Source: Ophioderma brevispina
Taxonomy: Eukaryota; Echinodermata; Ophiuroidea; Amphilepidida; Ophiodermatidae
Reading direction: 5' to 3'
NCBI GenBank assembly: GCA_023653785.1
Contig: JAMKCH010014126.1
Span: 124,001 to 188,000 of the forward strand
Length of the DNA: 64,000 nucleotides
The notes under the pieces were generated by a model. That model had not been told where the DNA came from. It did not search any database and saw only the letters and a program-made list of their open reading frames with translations. Position 1 is the stretch's first letter; every line of letters starts with the position of its first letter. Shown piece after piece: positions 35,483-50,400 of this stretch. A program made the position numbers and the translations under genes.

Positions 35483-38400
35483 GTAAGTTAGCCTAAACTC
35501 TATTGTTGCGCAAACACAATTTTAATTTAGATACATCCGTTCTTATTGAGGTTGTAAGGGAGTCTATATGGTGTATATGGGAGTCTATATGGTGTATATG
35601 GTTTAAGAGAAATAGAATAACACACGATGAGGTTTTAAGAAAAGAGTATGAGAAAGTACATATCGAAGGTTCCCGAAAATCCTTCTTGTACTACTCTAGG
35701 AATAAGCATGTAAATATTGAACAGGTGTCAAATTCTAAAATATTCTAAATATTCTAATTGTTTTTAAATATATACCATTGCATTTGTCATTTCACAAGAT
35801 TAAGAGAGTTATAATTTGTCCTCAAAACAACTTGCTTTGAAAACTCTATGGTAATTATGCCACCTCATGGTCAATAGTGGGTGGGGTAAAGCTTCAGAAT
35901 GCTCCGATTGTCAGAATATTGTCAGAAATTTGTACATGAACAAAAAGAAATATTTCAATAAAATGTCCTTTGCGTACTTATATGGCTCGCTATTGCAGAT
36001 TGTTACAGTCTACGGGAGGTTACTACCCGCTGCCCGGTGAGGTTATTTAACTGATGTCGGTGGAGTTATTATTTATATAATATGGCCGTACGAGTTATTT
36101 TGAAATATTTTCTTTACACTCGATTCGTTTTGAACGTTATAACCCCGTAACAAACTTGAACGATTGCTGACCTGTAATATTGAAATTAAAGGTCAGCAGG
36201 TTAGGCCACATAAATTATCAGATTCTCGTAGCCCTCCCTCCTTACTTTTTGCGAGAAACTAATAATTAATTTTAAGGGGCCTTAACTAGACATTTTCGTA
36301 ATCATTGTGACTAGCAGAATGCATTAGTCAGTGGTTTAGCCAGACGGGTGAAACTGTGTACAAAATGCCCATAGACGATTTCGATATCGATAGTTATAGC
36401 GCCACCAATTTCGATGAGTCACCTAATAGCCTCCTAATTCATGCAGTGTGACCACTGACCTCTATACATGGATAGCGGGCGGCGATCGAGAAGTGAAACA
36501 TTTTGTCCTCCATTTTGAAAAGGGGCCCCAAAAAGAACAAAATCCGTCGTCGCTGCATTACTTTCAATGGCACTTGTACGTCAAATTTGAAATTTACTCA
36601 AAATAAGGGGAAATGAAGAGGTTTTTTCACACAAAGGAATATTGTTATTTTAAAAATAGATCATTAATGAACAAATAAAGAGAAATATCCGAAAAAAATA
36701 AAGAAATAAACTGAGGAAATGAGAAATAATAAAAGACAAGCAAATACCATACTTTTAAATCAGTCGGCTTCATTCAAAACCCAGTCGCACTCATGTAGCT
36801 CCGCTTCTGGATTGTCTCCATTGGTTACCAATCAATCACAGTATACATTTCAAAATTCTCCTTCAAACTTTTAAAGCTGTGCATTTCAAATCTCCTGAAT
36901 ACCTGTCATCATATTATCAGCCTCGTACTCATAAGTCCACTTACACACTTCGCTCAGATTCAGCAATCTCCTTTGATATTCCGTGTTCCAAAAAGAAAGC
37001 TGGTGACCGTGCCTTTTCTATTGCTGGGCCTCGCCTTTGGAATTAGTTGCCAGTGGCATATCTTGGGGAGGGGGGTGCTTTCGGGGCGCGGCCCCCCCCC
37101 CCCGGGGTTCATGTCAAAACATGCAAAATCAGTCTATTTTCGGCTAGTAGAGGTCCTTCCGCCCCGGGTCCCCCTCAAAAATCAAGGTCTGGATACGCCG
37201 GTGGTTGCCTACCAACATCCGTGGTCTTGATAGTACAGCTACCTTTAAAATCTTCTTAAGTCACATCTTATTCCTAGCTCTTATTGTTTCTTGTTTTTTG
37301 TCCATTTCTTTCTGTCAGCGCCTTGCCTACTTTGTAAAATGCGCTCTATAAGTCTCACTATTATTATTATTTAATCCACAAAGACATCTACAATAGTTTA
37401 GGATTTAGTTTTGCTTATTTCATATTTCTGATTTTGGCTTGGTAACCATTAAAATTAGTGCCTCCATTACCTTATTATATTTGAAAAGTTATTAATTAAT
37501 AATCCCAGATATTTCTACATTTTACTGTGAAAAGATCATGGTAAAATCGAAAAATGCCTTTTCATCATATCTGACAATATCATATTTTAATTAGCCTAAT
37601 ATAAACGAGTAAACACCTGGCTTTAATTAATTTTGTTTTTAATCCAGAGATAATTGTGATTGGCTATAGTAAGCCCTATGTTGACTTCGATATTTGAATT
37701 AGCCTTAAATCCACTTGATGCGTAGATCAATAAGCAGAACCCTGTTATTGTTTTCCTTTTATTGTTAATTGAGTACATCTCTGAAATAACAAACAAGAAA
37801 CTTACCAGAGAGATAGGAAACACAGTGTAATGTGGCGAAAGAGGTCAACCTGGCCTCTATTTTCGGTATGCGTACCTACCTAATAGAAAAGGCAACTCAA
37901 CCAATGAGACTACCTAGATCAACGGAAATCAATAGTAAACGGAATTAAGCTCACACACACTACTGCTTATCGATTGATCATGGGTTGAATTTTGAAACAA
38001 ACCTAAGTAGCTTATACATTATCAAGAATTTGGGTAGGTACGCATACCGGAATTAGAGGCCAGGTAAACTCATTCCGCTGTAAGGTGTGCCTTGGCCTGA
38101 TGAAACAAAGATCAGCAAAAGTCAGATTATTATACGTTTGAATGTTGTTATGCTTTTAGATTTTGTTTTAATTTTACCATATTTTTTAACTGTTAAATAA
38201 CATTTGATTAACTGTGTAAGTAACATTATTTTCTATTTAGTGACTGTAATGAATTGCCCCATGACGACTTTATCTTTCCCGGCGACTGGAACTACAACGC
38301 CGCAGGCAACTGTGAATATTAATCCAATTCCAACAGCGACGTCCTCTGTCAGCGTTGTTCCACCATGGGCTTTTCAAAGTGCAATAGTTAACAATGCGCA

Positions 38401-41400
38401 GTCCTTTCAATCCCAATTTACGAATGGAAATACGTATACTGTGTCTGGGTCACCGTATACTGTTTCGTACACCTGGTGTGAAACTCTTACACCGACAGTT
38501 TGCGGAAATTGCCAGTTTCAATTACAGTTGTTTCTTCTTCAGGTAAGAATAACGTCTCTCTGTCTCTTTCAGCGACGGCCAAATGCTCCTTGGCTTTCAT
38601 TTGCAAATGTAAAGTTGAAGTTTTTACAAATCTGTATTCAAAGCTCAAGGAAAAACACAATAATTCACTATGTCAAGTTTTGAGAACCAGCATTTGAAAG
38701 CAAACGATTGGAATTTCAACCGTTTGTACACGTGTTTTACTGGTGTTTGATAGAATCTAGTAGCGAATGAAGTGGGTGGTCGCCTTTGGAGGAGCGATTG
38801 AGGGGGAGACAGACGAAAAAAGACAGAGGAAGAAAGGAATATATTAAAGGAGAACCTGTACCAAGAATAACTTACACAATATACGCTATAAAAACAATTA
38901 TTGAACACATATGGAGTGGTTTCATGGGAAAACGGAATTATACTAACCAAAAAACGAATTAAAAGCATTTTGTCTGACCATGCGCTATTTGAAATTGACG
39001 CTACTGTATGGGATATGTATTTGTGTTATGCGATACGGACGGCACAGTAGCGTCATACATCTTCACACATGATGCTTTCATAATGTGTATTTCCTATGGC
39101 ATGTATGACCTAAACGTGCCGGTAGTATCGCGAAAACACGGATACCCTAGCGCGATTTTTAAAAAGCACACGGTCAGACTAGATGGTTTTAATTCATTGT
39201 TAGGGTTATATAATTCCGTTTTTCTATGGAAACCACTCGATATGTGGTCAATAATTATTTTATAGTGTATATTGTTTAATATTATTCGTTGTACGGGTTC
39301 TCCTTTAAGTCTTGGAGTCGATTTTGCGTTCATCATTACTTATTAATCTTTCGGACAAATTAGTCCTTCATCAGAATCTGCAGTTAAAAATGCACAAAAT
39401 ATACATTAAATAATAAAATTAAATCAAAATCTCGACTTCGCAATATACATTATACCTACCTATTATACCTATTATACCTATAGGGCCTATTAGGTATAAT
39501 GTATATTGTGAAGTCGGGATTTTGATTTGATTTTACTATTTAATGTATATTTTGTGTATTTTTAACTGTAGATTCTGACGAAAGACTATTTTGTCCGAAA
39601 GCTTAATAAAGTAATGATGAACGAACGTTACTTCCACTCCAGGACTCATTTCTCATGCCTATACAATCAACTCCTCATTTTGAAATCAATGGTTTTGGAT
39701 CTTGCAAAATTTGTCACATACATTTGGACATGAATTATTGTGATCATAGATTTTCCATGTAAGTGTTTGAACTGGAATTCCGATCCACTTTATTGTCTTT
39801 TATTTAACTCCAATTCCAATACAAGTCTTGTTATTTGAGTTTGGATAAATCAGAAACGACCTCTATGTGCTTTGGAAATAACGATAGCTCAGTTATTAAA
39901 TTGAAGTGATACTTGTCATTCAATGTTTTGAAGAAAGTTAATTGTCTTCAATGCATACGTACACGTACATAAAAAACAGTTACCATAACTGGCCGTTGTG
40001 TTAAGTTATTGAATCGGCCATCCCCGATTCAGATGGGCTTCAAAAAAATAGTCATAACTTTGAACAAAAAATTAATTACACCAATACAAAAATTTTGTCA
40101 AAGATGAGATTATGGACCAATCGAATCCTTATCAAAATAGGACACAATATTGCATTATGTTCAGAAAAAAAAATGCTTTATTTAAAAATTGTACGTTTTT
40201 ATCGATACACGCTGTATGGATCTAGTTTGTGGCCGTATGTAAGGGAAAAATGGTTCCCGTGGACCTTTTCGTGTTATGTTCTAATTTTATTGGATCCCAA
40301 TATACATTAACCACTTTATCAAAAAATCGTGGTGCAAATTTTTTGAGCATTAAATATATATTTATTTACTTGCAATTAATATGACGTCATAAAAAATCGT
40401 GAAAACGCTCAAGTACCATGAATGTTTCACTGAAAAGTTCGAATATATTACTTTAACCCTTACAATACAAATTCTTATCTGGCGTTTCGACCTTGATAGC
40501 GTCTTCAAATTGAAGATTGGCGGGGCCAGCAAAAATGGGCGCATTTGAAAATTAAAACCTTAAAATTATAATATTAAATGTATATATTTGGTATACTATC
40601 CAAAATTTGTATATTAAACGTGGAAAGATTATTGCCTTGACAATTAGGAAACTCGTGTCGTCGTTCCGTTTCTGATAACAATGGAGAATCCCCAGATGGG
40701 GAACAATACGTCTGCAGTTTTCAGGACTTTAAAAGCTACAAATTACCATATGTCTGTATTATATTTAGTTTTGTATCATGCAGAAATTATTGTAAAGGTA
40801 TAAATTGGGGGAGGGTATGAGGACATGTTTTATCACCAGAGATTTATTCAAATTACTTTTTTGTATCAGTTCTTAAATTTCAAGATTGTTGGTCAAGTGA
40901 AAAAGTACATGCAATGTGGTAGGTTAAGAACTTAAACGGAAGGAGTATTGCCATAATTTTTCATTTGAAGTATGTCAACAAACCAATATATATAGACATG
41001 AAGTTTCTAATGGTCAAGGTATATTGTTTCATATTAAAATTCGTTTACTTTTATGGGCATTATGGATAAATAATTAAATATATCCAGATGGTAAATGTAC
41101 ATTTTAACGAATTTGAAGAAGTCCATATTGGCTGCCATGCTTGGAATTAGGCAAGATGATATTAAATATATGCCTGACAATAGATTACGATGCCTTTAAA
41201 ATAAAATTACTGGTTTCTTCCACAAACTTTATTATATATAGTCAAAGTGTGGAATTATTCAAAATTTTGCCATTTGATGGAACTTTTGAGCATTTAGACC
41301 CATCCTGCGAGTGAAGCAAGCAAATGTGATAAGAGTTTCTGATTACTCGTGAAAATATCTGTGGTTTTTCCTCATATTAATGATTATTTTGGCCAATATG

Positions 41401-44400
41401 CCGCATTTTAAATTTTCATTTTTGGACGCCATCTTGAGTATTGCTTGGAATGCTGCAGTTTCATGTTTTAACATTTTGACGCGTTATAGAATGATAAGGA
41501 AGCTATAAACGGTTGATTTGATTGTGTGAATGGTGTATTAATTTTGAAAATATGAGTCATACTTATTGCATGTAAAATGGTGTGAAACACACACTCGAAA
41601 AAAATTGAACCATCATTTTTGTGTTCAATTATACCATAATTAAAAAGTTCCCGCAGAGAACGGAAAAATAAACATTCAAAGCCCAGGGAACCACACATGG
41701 CAACCGGACTTACAGTCAAAAGCACCAATGGGTGATGGAAGGCAGTGCTGAAAGTCTTGTAGCTTGACAACGTTGCGTTTAACCTTCAACTGGACAGAGA
41801 GGGAATAACATTCACAACCTACATCCAATAAGAAACAAGAAATACCATCGTTGGTGTCAAAACGCACACAAGTATATAGTCGTGAATGCTGGAAGGGTGA
41901 ATGCGGACGCTATGTATGGACAAGAGCCACATTATTGCAGTGGCGTGATGAAGAACATGAACAAGGTTGCACTAGGTCTATTACATTCCATAGTACCAGG
42001 ACTTTTGACACTGAAGAGATTGATTCATTCTAGACACACCCCTTTGAACCCTTGATAGACCTTGAAAGTTTGGTATCTAAGCTCTATATCTATAACACCA
42101 GTCTTAAGACACACTCGGATACTTGTGCTTCGAGGGCTTAGAGATCGGTCAATATTACGCAAGGGTGAATGGCGGATTTCTACTTTTTTCTCAAGCGAAA
42201 AATTTTGCGTTCCCCCTTTGTTCCGTTAAAAAATTTGCATTCCCGTATTTATAAATTTCTTCATTGAAAAGTCCCCCTCTCTCTTTGATTTGAAACTTTT
42301 CATGTTCCCCCTGTCGTTCATGATGTTTTCGTATTCCCCCTTCAAATATCCATCCAAGGCTAAATAATGACAACCCTTAGATCGTCCGTGTAAAACACAA
42401 AGCTGATATAGACAGTATTTCAATATGACGTCAGCACCGACAGTTGGGGGACAAGATGCAGACATCTCCAGGACTACAATACATTAAGCTGTCAATCGAT
42501 CAGTTTAGCGATTGCACATGGATCATTGACAGTTGAATGTAGTTGTCCTGGAATGTGTATATCTTGTCCACCAACATGACTGGATATGATACGGTATATT
42601 CTCAAACAAACGTTCAAAACAGCCAAATTTTAATAAAGATTAACCCTCGTCTTACCAAGCCTTTTTTGTAACACGGTTTACCAAGGGGTGGGGGGGGGGG
42701 GGGGGGGGGGATCGAGAATTCGTTATAAATGCACCGATGCTGATGATTTTGATACCAATGGATAGCTTATTAGGTCCTCGATCCTATTTCCAGTGATACC
42801 AAAAATAAGTACCAACATACCTAGTAGGCGTTCACAATGGACGTCATCAAGTCCGCGGGTCGGCAAAATTGGCATTTTCACAAAAAATAGGCGGAAAATC
42901 CAATTTTCGCTAAAAAACGTAGGAATAACGGATGTCATGCGTTTCAGCTCTAAATGATGGCATTTGGCTAGTTTACAATAAACATTGAGTTTTAGAGCCA
43001 TACGTGCATAATGTTTTCAAAAATGCACCATAAAAAATCCTTGGGTTGGCAACCACCCCCTACCCCTCGACTTTGACGGCATCCCATAACCCGGTGAAGG
43101 TGCTACCTCACATTGTTTTCGCTAAAATGACCGTAAAAAGAAAGGATGGAAGAACGATTACCTAGAAGCTTTTGTTGTACGTAAAAGTTTTTTGCATTTT
43201 AGCGCACCCGGAGCGAAGTTCACTAGGGGGTGGTACCCCACCCCCCCCTGGTAAGATGAGAGTTAACCCTCGTTTTAATACCGAAGGGGGAGGGAGGATT
43301 CTTTTTTGGCCCTTCTAAAACCACCTTTCTCTGGTGCCAAATGAGTTATTAACAATTTCAATTGACTTTCATTTTACCACAAACAAACAAACACCGGGAT
43401 ATAGGTAAGGTACAGGGTGATCCCCAAGTCATGGATGGGGGTGACAACCACCCCTTCGGGAGAAAGGTACCAACACGGCTAGTTGCAACGCAGGAATATT
43501 ACAGACACTTGATTTTGGTACCAATAGGTAACTATGGTCCTCTTCTCTTCGCTGATACCAAATGAGTAACAACACACCAAGTATTACGTCAGGATGACGT
43601 CATATAACTGCCAATTTCCATACAAAATTCAATTTTCCCCGTTAGGAATATCCGATTTTCATGCGGTTTTTGGCTCAATATGACGGGAAATAAACTAGTC
43701 TTATAAACAGAGAACATTTATTTGATAAAATATTTTTTTTGAGCCGGTAAAATTTATAACGTCATAGTGACGTCATAATGGGAATGTTGCTACTTATTTT
43801 CATACCAATAGAAAGAAAAAGAACTACGCTATCCTGTGGTACCGAAATTGTAGGAATCGAAAGATCAATAGGAAAAAATCAAGGGGTAGTAAATGGCCCA
43901 GGTAGACGTGGGTTAATGAAACTTGGTAAGCTTGCAGAAGTTGATGTACAGCATCCTTTCCCAAAAAATTTGTAAAAATAGTACGAATTCGAAATCTATT
44001 ACCACTGATATAAATTGTCACGTGTTTTTCCTTCCTATTTCGTGTAATTATTGAAGCTCAGATCTTGCATAACAAATCCTCCATCCCAATTCTTATACTT
44101 ATTTTGGCTCGTATTTGTTGTTATTTTCCAAGTTCAATTGCATTTGCAGATAAAAATCAAACCCGTTGGGTGTATGTAGAACGGGGCCCCAAAAACGGGG
44201 ACACCCCTTTAGCTTGTTATTTGAATTTGAAGTTGATTGACTGATTTTTATTTTTCATTTCAGGACCTCAGGTGACTTGTAACCCTTCTTCGGTCGCGAC
44301 ATCCACTTCAAGTTCAGTTACCTACAACACCCCAACCAACCCTTTACAACTGGCTAATTTTCCCAACAACAACAACGTCCAAATCACTTATACCAACACC

Positions 44401-47400
44401 AATCCGACTGCTGGCCAAAACAATCAGGCCCTTACTACAAGTTCATTTACGCAGCAGAATAATATCGTACAGACGTTTCCAGCTGGAATGAATACCGTAA
44501 CCGTCACTGCATCAGATGGTACAAATATGGATACATGTACCTTTACGTACTTTCGCACAGGTAAAGTCCATTGTATCTTTAAGTATACACACGCGTGCGC
44601 GTAGTCCTTCAAGAAGGATTCTTAGTCTATTCTTATTCAGTGGGCGGGGTTTAGTATACAAACACGTAATAACATTGGCCGTCGCCTATCTATTAGACTA
44701 CATTAAAGAGCGCTTACGGTTACAAAATGCACGCAGTTAGCACGGGTTGGTTCATTTTTGATGGCGGGGGAATAGATTTCTCTTTCTAATTATTATGATT
44801 TGAAATAAGAAATACTTTAGGTAGTTAAAACATTAAAGCATGATGATCCACTAAATATCGAAAAAATCTAAAATCTAGGTGCATCAGTGAGGTCGCGTGC
44901 AGACATTCCTTCAAATTTGCAAATACACTGCAAACTCCCTGCAGTGAACATCATTAAAACAATCGGTGACCTACCTACGTTATACGCTGGTTCCCTGCAA
45001 CTTTGGTCTCTCACCACTTCACAACTACTGACCAAAGACTCAAGTACATTCTAATGAAATTCAACAGCTTATTGGCTGATGGAGATGGTGGGGTCATGCA
45101 CTTGCGCAGTTCACTGTAAACACGTTCCATGTAAACATCGGTAAACACAGCAAATCAAGGCTAACATCGCGTGTACTTTCACAACGGTGTAACAGATAGT
45201 CTTTTCTCAAGACTTATGGTGTCCTGCGGAAGGTACTACTGCGAAAAATTACCACGAGCCTGTTGTGGCACCCACCAAATACTGGGAACAAGACTATCTT
45301 ACAGACGGATTGTTTACGTTCAAAAAGATCGATGTTTTGGTTGAATTTGAAGGCGGAAAAGTGTTGATCATTTTGCGATCCTTCACTTTTCTGAAGAGTT
45401 ACTTATATAAATATAAATAAGTAGCTGAATCCCTTCTGCAAAAATCTCTAGCGAAGCTGGCATGACAAGGAATATCAGAAAAGGGTGAAATTTAGATCGT
45501 ACCATTGACATGCAAATTCACTATATTCATGTTTTCATGTCAGTGACCGTTGACCTCGAAAAGATGTCAACAGTCCCTTGAACAGTACTAGTGTCAATCG
45601 TGCACGCAGGAGTCCCACGTATCCCAGCATATCAAGCGACGATTCGAGCAGGTACATCTGTTAGTCAGGATCTTGACTAATTATGATCGGTCTGTACCTG
45701 CGTGCTTGGGTAGTCTGAGCCATAAAGCGAAGCCCAAGGCGCAGGGCACCAGCGTACCTACGTCATAGTCCAAGCTACAGACCACGTTACCTTGATATAT
45801 TATATAATTATGTTTTCAACGGTTTCTAGACCCGGTGTGAAAGCAGATATAGTCCGGCGGGAGCCACAGTCCGGGGCTCCATAGACGATAACGGAATAAA
45901 GCGTGAAACTAATGTTGCGTAAAGAGTCAACTGAATCGATTGCCCTATTGTTCACCATTGTTCCCGGACTATGAGTACGCCGGACGATAATTACTTCTAC
46001 ACCGGTTTGTTTTTCTTGCTGAGTCTGAATCCGATGGGTACTAGAGGAAAAACCTTGAACATTTTCAAAGAAATGCAAAAATTCAAAATGACCATCAAAA
46101 CACTAAAAACCCATCTCTTATTACTCAAAAGTTTTTTCCTGTCCAGTCAAAACACCCATTGTGTCCAATTAAGATATGATTAATTAACCACCAAATTAAG
46201 AGATTCAATGTGACCGCCAATACAATAAAGCATCTGATATTTTTCTCCTTTTGACCGTAGAATGATAACTTGGTATATATCCCTAACGTGCCTAATCTTC
46301 ATTTGTTTTAAAATGACCAAAAATCACGGGTTTCACCAACTAACCAGCCGCTACAGGCTGGATAAAAATAATGCAAAATTCTACACTCGGATCAAGAGAC
46401 GCCTTCCGTATGGTTCCATAAACTCCTCTGGTGACTCCCTCCCATGCTTGAACTGGTATTCAGCAACACCACGCCTCTTAGCATGCTTAGGTCTAGGGTC
46501 ATTTTTCACTAAAGCCCAAGGAAGCGGTGTCCGTTTTGGACTCAGTCAATTTTTACCAAAGTGTTCGCCTGTTAGATCTAGGGCGATTTGTCGCTAAAGA
46601 CCAAGGAACCGGACCATTTTCGGTCTTTGCGTACCTTGCTGCCGTCACCATGCCACTTTAATTTGGTCCCGCTGCCGTGGCCCGGCTACGTACGGATTTG
46701 ATCGCAGCTAATCATCCAGCCGCTACAGGCCCGAAAAAATAAGGCAAAAGTCTGTTTTATCTTGGGTTATTTCTTGTTAAAGACCAAGGAACCGGGTCAT
46801 TTTCCGTACTTGGCTGCCGTGGCCCTGCCATGTTGGTCCCGCTGCCGTGGTGTGAGTGCAAGCGGTCTGCTCTAGGAACCGGCAGATGACCGAAAAATTC
46901 TCAGCAAGCTACGGGTAATCACCTGCCGACAGAAGTGGTGGCGAATACCACACGTGGCCGGGCCACAGCAGCGGAACTCCCCGCTGCCCCACTAACAAAT
47001 TAACATCAGTCATGTATACTGATTTTTGTATCAACCTGAAATTTTTGTTATAATATTTAATTAGCATTTTGCAGCATTTACAATTATTTTTTTATCATCA
47101 CAGATATTTTCATGATTTATACATTTTCACTTTTTAAAATTGCATGGCAAATTACTAAATGCCAAATTTGTCGTTAATTTGTCATTTCTAGTGCATTACA
47201 AATTAAATTTTAGTGTTTGACAAATTAAATGACGAATTATGGATTTATAGTTTGTTATTAAAATAGTCATGTGACAAATTATGAATGTATTATTTGTAAT
47301 TTAGTTTGTCATGGTAATTTGTCAGTGAATGGTCAACAAGCTAACTATGATCTGTGATTATTAAAGTGCATCAGAGGAACCGCTCATCTTGGGTTGGGGC

Positions 47401-50400
47401 GATGACATCAATAGACATTAACAGAGGCCAAATATCTTCCAAAGTCAACAATGGTTAAATAGTAAAATGATGCTCTTTTGTTACCAAATAGGTCTTTGCT
47501 AATTAGAAAGGTAAAATATTTAGATAACTTGAGGGCCCTTGATGTTCTCTTTGAACAGAGCATATAATGTCACTCGCCTAACTTAGCAGTGCGCTTTACA
47601 AGAGCACAGCCATGTCTAGTTAAGTTTTCTTTTCTTTCTTTTTTCTTTCTTCCTTTGTCAAGCTTATATCGCCACAGGTCTTGACCGATGTTGATCAGAA
47701 TTGTCCACATCTATCCTTAATCGTACTCCAACACGTCATATGACCATACATGGGTCAACGGTCAAGTAGGGATGAAAGGGATCAGGAATGTCAGTTTCAC
47801 CAAAAGTGCTACTCCTCCTACATTTTAAAATAATAACCATACTAAATTCCGTGAATGCTTACACTAAGGATCAACCAGGATGTATTATGTGCCTGGGCTT
47901 GATATTATGAATACCACCGATACTGCTGCATATTGGATGGAAATGGGTGTTTCCGTAACTTGACCCATCTGACACACTTTTTCTGACACACTTATGAATT
48001 CGGAAATCTTAACGGAATAAACCGCATATGCTTTATTCCGTGAAGGGTTTCCGTAAGTGTGTCAGAAAAAAGTGTGTTAGATGGGTCAGGTTACGGAAAC
48101 ACCCGTGGAAAAGATGTTGTGCACATTTAACTGGCTCGAAAACAAACATTATGGTACTAAAATGTTTTGGGTGTATAAAACTAGCAATTTCCAATCATAT
48201 TGAGCCAAAAACCGCAAGAATATCTGATATTCCTAACTTTAGTGGTGAAAATTTTAATTTTCTCCTATTTTACCTTGTGTGTCTAGGGAAATTGACAGTT
48301 TTGCTGCAATGCAAACCTTATGTCATTCTGAGGTAATGCTATAGGCATGTTGGTAGTTGCTGTATCAATGGAAAGTTCAAATCTACTATTGGTACCAATA
48401 CCATTCTGACATCACACTAGGCATGTTGGTACTTCTCTCCTAGGAAGGTTTTTAGTACCCTATTCATCACTTTGGGATCACCTTGCCTACCACCCTTACC
48501 CCAGTGCCCGTATTTGCATGAGGAGCGTAAAATGTCAATTGACAATACGTGGATCCTGGGTTTCCTACCGGAAATCATTTTTTTACCGAAAATAAATAGC
48601 GCATATATATTCTATGGTGTTTTGTGTCATACGGTCATTTTTCTGTCATAACTGTGCGAAAACCGTTTGCTGTACATAAATTTTACCAGTAACGAGTACT
48701 CTTTGATTGCCTTGTAATTTTTTCGCCACAGAATGTGCGCGTAGTTTAAAGGAGGCGCACTAAAGCGCATGGAGTGATGCATATCCACTCGTACATCGTT
48801 GGTGCATTGTGGGATGGGAATTTCGGTAAAAAATGATTTCCGGTAGGAAACCCAGGATCCACGTATTACATTATTTGGCACCAGAAATGAGGGTTTAAGT
48901 AGACGAGGGTGTAAAATTCATGTCATCAGACATTTAACCTTTATATTTTATACTTACATTAGTCAAATAAAAAAGAACTTTCTTTTCGTTTAATAACTAG
49001 AAGTGGTAACCCCCTTTGGTAGACGAGGGTTTAAAATTCATTTTTCAGACCTTTATATTTTGCATTTATGTTAGTAAAACAAAAAAAAAGAAAGAACGTA
49101 AACTCTCTTTTCTGTTTTGATTGGTTGATGAAGGGGTAAAAAAATCCACAATCATTTTATATTTTCCTTCAAACACGTGTTAGTTGTGACCGTACTTAAA
49201 ATGAAATCCGCAACAGAATATTTAAAGCAATAATAGCCCATTTTTTTGAAGAGCGCCTCAAATTTTTCAAATTGGTAACAGGCTAGTAAACTATACATGT
49301 GAATGGTTAAGCTCGAAAATGTCTATGTGTTACAATCGAAGGAATTTTGTAATTAGAATAATTAATATGGGAGATCTCCGTTCATAATTAAACGGCTGCT
49401 GGAAATGGCCTTCCAATATGAAATAGACTGTATTCAATAGCCAGCCATGTTGGTGGACAAGATAGACGCATTCCAGTACTACAATACATTCACCTGTCAA
49501 TGATCCATGTGCAATCGCTAAACATGGATCGATTGACAGCTTAATGTATTGTAGTCCTGGAATGTATGCATCTTGTCCACCAACATGTCTGGTGACTGAG
49601 GTCATATTGAATATGATCTATAGCCGGGAAATAGCGCCATGTACGTGTCTACGTCCATCCATTAGTTGTTTTATTGGTTCAGGCAAGTCAAGTTAGAGGT
49701 CATTTTCTTGAGGTGGCACTATTTCATCATGGATGGACATTAACTTAGCATTTCCAGCTTTGCCGCTAAGTACAATCTGGGATCCCAATTCTAATTACAA
49801 AATCGCTTATTTTATGATAAATACCCATTTTTGAGCATTCTCGTTCGCAGGTGTAGTTTCCTAGACAATTACCAAAATAACTGTGCAAAAATATCAAATT
49901 TAAAAAATGTGCTGTTATTGCTTTAATTTTGAAAGTGCAACGTCAAATTTTGATTCTTCATTATCAACAGCTCTTCAATGCCCTACTTCAACCAGTGCGA
50001 CATCAACTTCGTTTAGTTTTAGCAGTCCGACCGCAACTTTTCCAAGTTCTGTGAACAATATCGTCTACACTCGCTCAGGTGTAGCAGCTACCACTATTCC
50101 AACTTCTACTGCCACCCACACTCTGACGGGTTTTCCTGTTGGGACTACTACGACTGTTACTGCCACAGCAACTGACACCTCTAACCCTCCTAACACTGCA
50201 AGCTGTACGTTCCAATACACGGTGAATACTACTCCAGGTAAGTCAGATGTATGAAACTATAAAATTGCGCCTTTTGACGTATAAGTATAGACTTTGGCTT
50301 TATATTAAACCATAACAACAACGAAAAAGTGTAGTTTGTGCTATCTCAGAATTACATGTAATAATAATATAATATGCATTTATATGGCGCTCTACAGAAA

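Noticed and set aside
38645..38968. 107-codon minus-strand frame in intron 2
   Set aside because: No domain, no splice context, antisense to the gene; likely chance.
49907..49970. Extension of exon 4 upstream to the ATG-like start at 49907
   Set aside because: The acceptor at 49970 gives the phase-1 start shared by the other exons, and the extension (CCYCFNFES) has no domain similarity.
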